This document shows positions 14,630-20,245 of a stretch of DNA of 20,245 bases, piece after piece. A program made the position numbers and the translations under genes. Source of the stretch: an uncultured Bacilli bacterium (GTDB taxonomy: Bacteria; Bacillota_I; Bacilli_A; RF39; UBA660); assembly GCA_947625365.1 (NCBI GenBank), contig CANQNZ010000012.1:1-20245 (forward strand), read 5' to 3'. The notes beneath the pieces were generated by a model. The model was not told the origin of the DNA and ran no database searches. It worked only from the letters and a program-made list of their open reading frames with translations. Numbering within the stretch: the stretch's first letter is position 1; each line of letters opens with the position of its first letter.

Positions 14630-14654
14630 AAAAAGCCACTTAAAAGTGGTTTTT
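14628..14654. terminator. Bidirectional terminator
   Basis: CCACT (14636-14640) pairs with AGTGG (14645-14649), flanked by a run of A and a run of T, so it can work on both strands. It ends the plus-strand 14027 gene and lies just past the minus-strand 14683 gene. Confidence 0.75.
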
Positions 14655-14682
14655 GTATTTTTAAAATTAAATAATTTTTTAA

Positions 14683-15051
14683 CTAATTTTCCTTCTTTTT
14701 ATTTATACCTACAATAGAGCCAAACATTCCTCCTAAAATTAAAATACCGTAATATAAGAAAGTCGAAAGCTTTATATCTTTAGTAAAGAAAATTAAACTT
14801 ATTAATAAAAGGGTAAAAGTTAAAATAAGACTATTTTTTAAACCACACCACCAGCCTTTGCTGGAAGATAATTTCCCTTGTTTAAAACATAAAACAAAGT
14901 AAATTAATAATAATGATAGGGTATTAAAAGTATTTATAAAACTAATACTTACAGAAGTAAAAAAATTTAATAAAGTGGAAATAAAAGATAGAATAATTAT
15001 AGCTATGCCAAAATAGCTAATATTTTTTAAATAACTAAATATTTTTTCCAT
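14683..15051 (-). CDS. TIGR04086-like four-helix membrane protein
   Basis: This is a 122-aa polytopic membrane protein with four hydrophobic segments (about 10-33, 36-58, 72-91, 96-116) and a lysine-rich cytoplasmic end (INKKKEN). The layout, including the loop KQGKLSSSKGWWCGLK before helix 3 and the GGMFGSIVGIN end, fits the TIGR04086 family (YrzE in Bacillus), whose function is unknown. An in-frame GTG at 15060 is part of the ribosome binding site AGGTGAT; the ATG at 15051 is the start. In Bacillus yrzE lies in the tgt-yrbF-yrzE-yrbG run on the same strand. Here it is inverted but still next to the DUF421 gene. The family assignment is from pattern memory. Confidence 0.75.
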   Translation of the reverse strand: MEKIFSYLKNISYFGIAIIILSFISTLLNFFTSVSISFINTFNTLSLLLIYFVLCFKQGKLSSSKGWWCGLKNSLILTFTLLLISLIFFTKDIKLSTFLYYGILILGGMFGSIVGINKKKEN

Positions 15052-15126
15052 TAAAATCACCTAATTAATCATATGATATGTTTAAAATAATATGTTTTTT
15101 CCCATAATAAAAAAGGGTGATATTCT

Positions 15127-15774
15127 ATGGAATTATTTTCCATTATATTTAGAACTGCTTTCTTTTATTTTTTTATTCTTTTAGCATATCGTATCATGGG
15201 AAAAAGAGAAATAGCTCAGCTTGGGATAATTGATTTAATCGTATCTATTTTAATTGCAGAAATGGTCGCTATTAGTATTGAAAATGCCAAAGACCCAATT
15301 ATATATACTATTTTACCAATTGCTTTACTCGTTGGCTTAGAATTATTTCTGGCATTTATTAGTATAAAATCTCGTAAATTTCGTAATATCTTTGGTGGCA
15401 AACCATCACTGATTATATGTAATGGAAAAATTAATTTTAAAGAAATGGTTAAACAAAGATATAGTATGGATGATTTGCTTTTAGAACTGCGTCAAAAAGA
15501 AATTAAATCAATAGAAAATGTTGAATATGCTTTTTTAGAACCTAATGGTAAATTATCAGTATTTAAATATAACTTCTTTAAAATGAAAAGTAATTATCCA
15601 ATGCCACTAATTGTAGATGGAGAAATTCAAGATAAAGCTTTAAAATATATTAATAAAAATAAATCTTGGTTAAATAAAATATTAAATCAAAAGAATTTAA
15701 AAATTGAAAATGTATTTTATTGTTTTTATAAGGGAAGTAAATTGTATATTATTAAAAGAAGTGATTTACTATGA
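15127..15774 (+). CDS. DUF421 membrane protein (YetF/YrbG family)
   Basis: This 215-aa membrane protein of the YetF/YrbG family has three N-terminal helices (about 3-22, 32-52, 57-78). The family signature YRIMGKREIAQLGIIDLI (about 21-38) and the cytoplasmic DUF421 domain (about 80-160, GGKPSLIICNGKINFKEMVK, YSMDDLLLELRQKEI, VEYAFLEPNGKLSVF) follow. The C-terminal half is basic. Members are tied to spore or stress phenotypes in Bacillus, but the molecular function is unsettled. The ATG follows AAGGGTGAT. A weak promoter (TTTAAA 15081-15086, CATAAT 15103-15108) lies upstream. It overlaps the deacetylase gene by 4 nt (ATGA), so the two are co-translated. Confidence 0.9.
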   Translation: MELFSIIFRTAFFYFFILLAYRIMGKREIAQLGIIDLIVSILIAEMVAISIENAKDPIIYTILPIALLVGLELFLAFISIKSRKFRNIFGGKPSLIICNGKINFKEMVKQRYSMDDLLLELRQKEIKSIENVEYAFLEPNGKLSVFKYNFFKMKSNYPMPLIVDGEIQDKALKYINKNKSWLNKILNQKNLKIENVFYCFYKGSKLYIIKRSDLL

Positions 15775-16442
15775 ACAAATTTATTAAAGCCAGTCTATTA
15801 ATTGTCATAATTGGCGGATTATTTTATTTTATAGATAATCGTGCTCATCAAAATAATGAAGTTTTAGCTTTTAAGCAAACAGATAAAAAATATGTAGCTT
15901 TGACTTTTGATGATGGACCCCATTATAAATATACAGATATTCTTTTAGATGGGCTTAAAAAACGTAATGTAAAGGCAACGTTCTTTATTCTAGGTAGTAA
16001 TGCCGAAAAAAATTATAAGGTAGTTAAAAGAATAAGTGATGAAGGTCATTTAATAGGTAATCATACATATTCACATAAAAATTTATATCGTTTAAAAGAA
16101 GAAACTATAAAAAAGGAAATTGATAAAACCAATCAAATATTAGAAGCTATTACGGGAAAAACGCCCAAATACTTTCGGCCAAGTTATGGCAATTACAATG
16201 GAAAAATATTAAAACTTGCTAATATGGAAGCTATTTTATGGAATGTTGACTCTTTAGATTGGAAAATTCGCAATAGTAAACGTATCACTTATCGCGTCAT
16301 TAATAAAGTAAACGATGGTAGTATTATTTTAATGCACGATATTTATAAAAGCAGTGTAAATGCTGCTTTGTTGATTATCGATAAACTCCAAGAAGAAGGC
16401 TATGAATTTGTTACAGTAGAAGAACTTTTAAATTTAAATTAG
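15771..16442 (+). CDS. Polysaccharide deacetylase (NodB domain)
   Basis: This membrane-anchored or secreted carbohydrate esterase (CE4 fold) probably deacetylates peptidoglycan or another N-acetylated glycan. The 223-aa product has an N-terminal membrane helix (about 6-23) followed directly by the NodB domain. Catalytic motifs are intact: TFDDGP at 45-50 (D47 general base, D48 metal ligand), H98 and H102 in HTYSH (metal), RPSYG at 136-140, and H189 in LMHD. The PdaA-like motif WNVDSLDWK is present. It overlaps the DUF421 gene by 4 nt and is followed by a terminator. Deacetylation of wall glycan would affect sensitivity to muramidases such as the GH73-like enzyme encoded next. Confidence 0.93.
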   Translation: MNKFIKASLLIVIIGGLFYFIDNRAHQNNEVLAFKQTDKKYVALTFDDGPHYKYTDILLDGLKKRNVKATFFILGSNAEKNYKVVKRISDEGHLIGNHTYSHKNLYRLKEETIKKEIDKTNQILEAITGKTPKYFRPSYGNYNGKILKLANMEAILWNVDSLDWKIRNSKRITYRVINKVNDGSIILMHDIYKSSVNAALLIIDKLQEEGYEFVTVEELLNLN

Positions 16443-16453
16443 TTTAGTCATTT

Positions 16454-16476
16454 TCGCCTTAAAATGGCGATTTTTT
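16454..16476 (+). terminator. Terminator after deacetylase gene
   Basis: TCGCC (16454-16458) pairs with GGCGA (16466-16470) around a 7-nt loop, followed by six T. Confidence 0.85.
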
Positions 16477-16485
16477 GTTACTAAT

Positions 16486-16514
16486 TTGCAAAATTTTCTT
16501 TAATATGGTAAAAT
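16486..16514 (+). promoter_or_regulatory. Promoter of GH73-like gene
   Basis: TTGCAA (16486-16491) and TAAAAT (16509-16514) are 17 nt apart, with an extended -10 TGG just upstream (16506-16508). The predicted start is near 16521, about 26 nt before the ATG. Confidence 0.55.
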
Positions 16515-16546
16515 ATCCTTACTCTATTAAAAAGAGAGGAATTTAA

Positions 16547-17425
16547 ATGATGAAACTATTTAGAAATCCTTATTTTCAAAAAATAGGGAAGATAATGGCA
16601 GTCTTTATATTAACTATCTTAGTAAGTGGAGCAAGTATTAGGCAAATGGTTATTAAAACAGAAACCAATTCTGATACTAAATATATAGCGGAAAATCAAA
16701 TTGATTTAATTTTAAAAGAAGAAGAAAACGAGAATATAGATACGTTTATTAAAGACAATGAAGAACAAATTCGTTTTTTTGCCAAAATGTTTGACATTGA
16801 TTATGAAATAGCTATCCAAAAAATACGAGAAATAAATGTTGATGCAAGTAATTTTAATGAATATAATATCGGTTTAATAAAGGATTTTGATGGCAATGTT
16901 TTAACTTATAATTCTATTGATAGAGGAATTTTAGAGTTTTTTAGTTCTTTAGAAAATACTAATCCGGAACTGGTTACTAATAAATATCAGCCAGGTGATA
17001 AAAATCCAGAATATACCGAAGCTTTAGTCCAGTACTTTAGTACTTTATATGATAATGTAGATTATAAATTAATGCTAAGTATTGGAGCCGCAGAAAGTGG
17101 TTATTATACGGCAAGTACTATGCTTTATAAAAATAATATATATGGTGGTATGGGTTCTGGTGGACTAATTGCTTATAAAAATATTGAATATGGTGTTTGG
17201 CAATATATTAAAAAGATGTCAGAACAATATTATGCAAAAGGTTTAAATACTATTGAAAGTATTGGCTATGTTTTCTGTCCGCAGATGATTAACGGGGTAA
17301 AAACCGTAAGTTCTCACTGGATCAGCTTAGTTACAAAAGCCTTAGAAACATATAATTATGAGATAAGATATGTTAGTATCGCTCAACTTAATGATTTAGT
17401 AAATAATGAAATAAATGAAATATAA
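16547..17425 (+). CDS. Exported lysozyme-fold, GH73-like glucosaminidase
   Basis: This is a predicted exported cell-wall hydrolase of 292 aa. A membrane helix or signal anchor (about 13-30) is followed by a helical acidic stretch (about 45-110) and a C-terminal lysozyme-like domain (about 155-280). There YKLMLSIGAAESGYYTAS places the likely catalytic glutamate at E183 (AAESG). KNNIYGGMGSGGLIAYKNIE and GVWQYIKKMSEQYYAKGL match the substrate-groove pattern of GH73/glucosaminidase proteins, and CPQ...SSHWISLVTKALE ends the domain. It lacks wall-binding repeats (LysM, SH3). ATG 16547 follows GAGAGGA at 6-nt spacing. It is a single-gene unit. The GH73 assignment is by motif pattern; another lysozyme-superfamily class is possible. 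Confidence 0.75.
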   Translation: MMKLFRNPYFQKIGKIMAVFILTILVSGASIRQMVIKTETNSDTKYIAENQIDLILKEEENENIDTFIKDNEEQIRFFAKMFDIDYEIAIQKIREINVDASNFNEYNIGLIKDFDGNVLTYNSIDRGILEFFSSLENTNPELVTNKYQPGDKNPEYTEALVQYFSTLYDNVDYKLMLSIGAAESGYYTASTMLYKNNIYGGMGSGGLIAYKNIEYGVWQYIKKMSEQYYAKGLNTIESIGYVFCPQMINGVKTVSSHWISLVTKALETYNYEIRYVSIAQLNDLVNNEINEI

Positions 17426-17428
17426 ATG

Positions 17429-17455
17429 GAAATATCTTTGAATATTTCTTTTTTT
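17429..17455 (+). terminator. Terminator after GH73-like gene
   Basis: GAAATAT (17429-17435) pairs with ATATTTC (17442-17448), followed by seven T. The loop holds the -35 box of the next promoter. Confidence 0.75.
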
Positions 17456-17465
17456 ATGTTATAAT
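17438..17465 (+). promoter_or_regulatory. Promoter of HerA-type gene, nested in terminator
   Basis: TTGAAT (17438-17443) and TATAAT (17460-17465) are 16 nt apart. A second TATAAT is at 17471-17476, without a matching -35. The first -35 overlaps the loop and descending arm of the preceding terminator. Confidence 0.55.
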
Positions 17466-17494
17466 TTCTTTATAATAAAGAGGAGTTGAAAAAT

Positions 17495-19348
17495 ATGTTT
17501 GGAAACATCAAATATATTAGTGATAATGAAGCCCATGTTGTAAATGCTGCCGGCATTAATATGAGTGGCGATTTAATGAATGTACATGTGGTTTTTGAAG
17601 ATGAAAATCAATCAGTATTAGGAGAAGTAACTGAAGTTAATGAAGATATAATTAAAATTCGTTTTTTAGGTGAATTTCAAAACGGTCATTATGTTAGCGG
17701 TGTTATTAGAAAACCAAAATTATCTTCTAAAATAAGAGTAATCAATGAAGGAGAATTATCAGAATTAATGGGAACAGATGCCGCTTCATCATTCTTACTA
17801 GGAACAAGTTCAATTTATAACGGCCAACCTGTTTATGTTGATATTAATCAAATGTTTGCTAACCACGCTGCTATATTTGGTAATACTGGTAGTGGTAAAT
17901 CATGTGGAGTAGCAAGACTAGTTCAAAATATTTTTAGAAATAAAAATATGGTTCCTTATAATGCCAATTTATTTATCTTTGATGCCTATGGCGAATATAA
18001 AACCGCATTTAGGAATATAAATCAAATAAATCCTTATTTTAGTTATAAATTTATTACTTCTAATCCAACAGACCCTGAAGATGTACCTTTGCGTATTCCT
18101 CCTCATCTTTTAAATTTAGATGACTGGTCACTATTCTTACAAGCTGACTCTCATAGTCAAATACCAATTATTGAAAGAACATTAAAATTAGCTAAAATCT
18201 TTTCTAAAAATGATGAACATGCTATGAAATATAAAAATCATTTAATAGCCAAAGCTTTATTAGCCGTATTATTCTCTAATCAAACAACTTCTCATAAGAA
18301 AAACGAAGTATTTACTATTATAGAAGCTTGTAATACTCCAGAATTTAACTTTGACGCGCAAATTCAAGGGCTAGGGTATACAAGAGTATTTAGTGAATGC
18401 TTTGAAATAGACTCTAATGGTAATTTTGGTGAAAGCGTTTTAATTACTGAATACATTTTAAAACATATAGATGACTCTCTTGAGGGAACACCAGAGCCAA
18501 ATGATGCTTACTATACTTTAATAGATTTTAGTAAAGCAATGGAATTTACTTTGATATCAGAAGGTTTTCAAAACAATCAACAAATATATGATGATGCAAT
18601 GTTATTACAAGTTCGTTTAAATTCTGCAATTAATAGTAAAGTAGGTTCATTCTTTACTTATGATAATCCAATATCTATGGAAGGCTATATTTCCTCATTA
18701 GTTGCAGTAGGTCAAAATAAAAAGGCGCAAATTATCAATATTAATTTAGAAGATGTAGATGATACTTATGCTAAAGTTATTGTTAAAATTATTGCTAGAT
18801 TTTGTTTTGAATTTGCTAAATCACGTAAAGAAAGAGCTTCAATCCCATTTAATTTATTCGTAGAAGAAGCCCATAGATATATTCAAAAAGATACTGATAC
18901 TTTCTTAATTGGTTATAATATCTTTGACCGTATCGCTAAAGAAGGTCGTAAATATGGTGTATTATTAGACATAATAACACAAAGACCAGTAGAACTTTCT
19001 GATACCGTTATTGCTCAATGTTCTAACTTCTTAATATTTAAAATGACCCACCCATTAGATATTGAATATATTAGTAAAATGTTACCTAATATCTCTGCTG
19101 ATGTTTTAGATAAACAAAAAGTACTACAACCAGGAAACTGTGTAGGTTTTGGTAGTGCCTTTAAGATTAATATGATTATTAAAATGGAAATGCCTAATCC
19201 TAGTCCATATAGTAATTCCTGTGATGTCTCTGCAAGATGGCGTCTTCCTGTATCTGGGCAAACAACTGTAAATACTATGCAACAAGAAACAGTTCAAGTT
19301 AATCCTGCGGCAAATGCGGGCATGGTAAATCCTATAATGCCAAATTAA
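17495..19348 (+). CDS. HerA-type DNA translocase ATPase (DUF87)
   Basis: This is a HerA/FtsK-superfamily hexameric ATPase of 617 aa. It has an N-terminal beta-rich HAS-barrel-like region (about 1-90), then the DUF87 RecA-like core with Walker A GNTGSGKS at 129-136. FIFDAYGEYKTAF is the Walker-B-like segment of this family, and FNLFVEEAHRYIQ (E457, E458) is a second acidic motif. ITQRPVELSDTVIAQCSNFL is the sensor and arginine region. The C-terminal about 40 residues are low-complexity (TVNTMQQETVQVNPAANAGM). TTG 17486 is in frame but abuts the ribosome binding site AGAGGAG; ATG 17495 is preferred. In archaea HerA works with the nuclease NurA, but none is seen here. Bacterial single-gene forms occur in repair and defence settings, and this one has no obvious partner. 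Confidence 0.9.
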   Translation: MFGNIKYISDNEAHVVNAAGINMSGDLMNVHVVFEDENQSVLGEVTEVNEDIIKIRFLGEFQNGHYVSGVIRKPKLSSKIRVINEGELSELMGTDAASSFLLGTSSIYNGQPVYVDINQMFANHAAIFGNTGSGKSCGVARLVQNIFRNKNMVPYNANLFIFDAYGEYKTAFRNINQINPYFSYKFITSNPTDPEDVPLRIPPHLLNLDDWSLFLQADSHSQIPIIERTLKLAKIFSKNDEHAMKYKNHLIAKALLAVLFSNQTTSHKKNEVFTIIEACNTPEFNFDAQIQGLGYTRVFSECFEIDSNGNFGESVLITEYILKHIDDSLEGTPEPNDAYYTLIDFSKAMEFTLISEGFQNNQQIYDDAMLLQVRLNSAINSKVGSFFTYDNPISMEGYISSLVAVGQNKKAQIININLEDVDDTYAKVIVKIIARFCFEFAKSRKERASIPFNLFVEEAHRYIQKDTDTFLIGYNIFDRIAKEGRKYGVLLDIITQRPVELSDTVIAQCSNFLIFKMTHPLDIEYISKMLPNISADVLDKQKVLQPGNCVGFGSAFKINMIIKMEMPNPSPYSNSCDVSARWRLPVSGQTTVNTMQQETVQVNPAANAGMVNPIMPN

Positions 19349-19373
19349 AAGAAGATTAAAAATATCTTCTTTT
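19347..19373. terminator. Bidirectional terminator between convergent genes
   Basis: AAAAGAAGAT (19347-19356) pairs perfectly with ATCTTCTTTT (19364-19373) around a 7-nt loop. The A and T ends allow use on both strands. The right arm lies inside the last codons of the minus-strand gene. Confidence 0.8.
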
Positions 19374-19973
19374 TAAATACCTATATACATTATCAGATTT
19401 ATTTTCAATTAAAGAGATAATATCGTCTAACTCTCTGCGAGTAAAATTATGAATATTATTAATATTTAAACTTTCCATTTTCGCACGAAGATAATATATT
19501 TTTGTTATAGTCTCGAGCTTTAAAGAAGAAATATCAAAATTTTCATTCATTATTTTTTCATTAATTAAATCCCTTTTAAAGCGAAACATTCTATTTTTTT
19601 GAAAATCATCATAACATTCATAATTTTTTATAAGGTTATTATCTATTAAAACAAAAGGTGATATGAGAGCCAGAATCCCAATTAATTTATAAATACTAGG
19701 ATTTTGCCATAGATTATCAACTAAATTAGTAAAAATAGTAAGAGCCAGAAGATTACTTAAAAGGGTAGGAATAACAAAACTCATATCAAAAGAGGTACGA
19801 CTAGTCAACTGCCTTTCCATTTTTGCTAATAAATCATCTATATTATCAGGAGTATTATCAATAATCTTAGACTGTTTATTTGCATAATATACTATAATTT
19901 TATCATTTTGAATTTCAAAATAGGTTATAAAATTACGTGCTTGAGATATATCTAAATCAGGATAAGCTAACAT
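19356..19973 (-). CDS. Unrecognised two-helix membrane protein
   Basis: I do not recognise this protein. It has 205 aa. The N-terminal part (about 1-75) is soluble and mixed beta/helix (MLAYPDLDISQARNFITYFE, IIVYYANKQSKII, NIDDLLAKMERQL). Two membrane helices follow (about 86-107 and 117-132), then a charged helical C-terminal part of about 70 residues (FQKNRMFRFKRDL, ETITKIYYLRAKMESL, TRRELDDIISLIE). Both ends should lie on the same side, probably the cytoplasm. The frame is open upstream to 20033, but ATG 19973 has AAGGGGGAA at proper spacing and the extra 20 residues overlap the promoter. It converges on the HerA-type gene and is divergent from the RNA gene. Confidence 0.75.
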   Translation of the reverse strand: MLAYPDLDISQARNFITYFEIQNDKIIVYYANKQSKIIDNTPDNIDDLLAKMERQLTSRTSFDMSFVIPTLLSNLLALTIFTNLVDNLWQNPSIYKLIGILALISPFVLIDNNLIKNYECYDDFQKNRMFRFKRDLINEKIMNENFDISSLKLETITKIYYLRAKMESLNINNIHNFTRRELDDIISLIENKSDNVYRYLKRRYF

Positions 19974-20000
19974 TTTAATTTTCCCCCTTAAATTAGCCTT

Positions 20001-20029
20001 ATAATAGCAAAAAAAAATAAATTTTACAA
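20001..20029 (-). promoter_or_regulatory. Promoter of the minus-strand membrane protein gene
   Basis: On the minus strand TTGTAA (20029-20024) and TATTAT (20006-20001) are 17 nt apart. The start would be near 19994, about 20 nt before the ATG at 19973. Confidence 0.55.
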
Positions 20030-20042
20030 TCATAAATATATG

Positions 20043-20072
20043 TTGTATAAATATTTATTATTGTGTTATAAT
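20043..20072 (+). promoter_or_regulatory. Strong promoter of the terminal RNA gene
   Basis: TTGTAT (20043-20048) and TATAAT (20067-20072) are 18 nt apart, with an extended -10 (TGT at 20064-20066). The predicted start is near 20079. No reading frame with a ribosome binding site follows, which fits an RNA gene. Confidence 0.7.
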
Positions 20073-20078
20073 AAAAGT

Positions 20079-20245
20079 ACCTAGAGTAATAGTTTGTTTT
20101 ATATAAAACCGACTAAGTGATACATTGGGAATCTAATTACATTTCGGTGTAGAAGACTGAGCCATTAAGTGATTCAGGATCCTAAAGATTTGTATGTGAT
20201 GCCCACCTCGCGTGAGCGGGTTTTTATCACAGCAAGCTATTATTT
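20079..20245 (+). ncRNA. ssrS: Structured RNA, probable 6S RNA, cut by window end
   Basis: A strong promoter is followed by at least 167 nt without a usable reading frame and with local GC content above the surroundings. The two ends pair: AATAGTTTG (20088-20096) with CAAGCTATT (20233-20241). With the flanking bases (20084-20087, 20242-20245) this makes a stem of about 13 bp including G-T pairs, reaching the last base of the window, so the RNA continues beyond it. Inside, TACAT-TTCG-GTGTA (about 20138-20151) is a UUCG-capped hairpin, and GTGAT...ATCAC (20196-20230) encloses a small hairpin with CCCACCT and GCGGG. A long closing stem plus a 3'-side hairpin of this kind fits 6S RNA, which sequesters RNA polymerase. 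The assignment is from layout and remembered motifs; another small RNA is possible. Confidence 0.55.

Noticed and set aside
13660..14654. Toxin-antitoxin pair or prophage remnant at the XRE gene
   Set aside because: The divergent partner is a membrane protein with a DUF4190-like layout, not a toxin I recognise, and there are no integrase, attachment-site or phage genes nearby. Base composition matches the surroundings.
17486..17494. TTG start of the HerA-type gene
   Set aside because: It directly abuts the AGAGGAG ribosome binding site; ATG 17495 has good spacing.
19974..20033. N-terminal 20-residue extension of the minus-strand membrane protein
   Set aside because: It covers the promoter boxes and the ribosome binding site that fit ATG 19973.
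20079..20245. tmRNA, SRP RNA or RNase P RNA
   Set aside because: No tRNA-like end, no GGAAGGAAGCA-type SRP loop and no conserved RNase P core sequences are visible.

Overview
The window is an AT-rich, gene-dense stretch of bacterial chromosome. TGA is used as a normal stop (ends of ftsK, rimM and the DUF421 gene) and tryptophan is TGG, so the code is table 11, not the Mycoplasma code. Gram-positive-type genes (SpoIIIE-like FtsK, ComEA/ComEC, TIGR04086 and DUF421 membrane proteins) and strong Shine-Dalgarno sites of the AGGAGGTGAT type suggest a low-GC Bacilli lineage, perhaps a reduced host-associated one (RF39- or Erysipelotrichales-like). That placement is inference. No transposon, prophage, CRISPR array or tRNA was found.

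Layout. 105-3956: ftsK, then its own terminator and a new promoter leading into rimM-trmD plus an unrecognised 148-aa gene. 4005-6887: comEA-comEC, the DNA-uptake channel operon, read from an unusual promoter. 7012-10597: holA, ruvA, ruvB, queA (replication clamp loader, Holliday junction motor, queuosine). 10639-12150: a secreted M23 peptidase whose promoter is almost identical, over 41 nt, to that of comEA. 12224-13652: tgt (queuosine) and a small one-pass membrane protein. 13660-14654: a divergent pair made of an XRE regulator and a small membrane protein, with a repeated candidate operator between them. 14683-16442: TIGR04086 membrane protein (minus strand), DUF421 protein and polysaccharide deacetylase. 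16547-17425: an exported lysozyme-fold (GH73-like) protein. 17495-19348: a HerA-type ATPase. 19356-19973: an unrecognised two-helix membrane protein (minus strand). 20079-end: a structured RNA, best read as 6S RNA, running off the window.

The genes fall into four themes: DNA handling (FtsK, ComEA/EC, HolA, RuvAB, HerA), tRNA modification and ribosome maturation (RimM, TrmD, QueA, Tgt), envelope remodelling (M23 peptidase, deacetylase, GH73-like enzyme) and small membrane proteins. The order ruvA-ruvB-queA-tgt-small membrane protein-TIGR04086-DUF421 follows the Bacillus order ruvA-ruvB-queA-tgt-yrbF(yajC)-yrzE-yrbG, with insertions and one inversion. comEA-comEC-holA is also Bacillus-like.

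The content is mostly core chromosome. The least explained signals are the shared promoter element linking comEA and the M23 peptidase, the XRE operator module, the terminal RNA and three small unrecognised proteins. All intergenic gaps are under 130 bases and are covered by the listed sites or hold nothing else recognisable.
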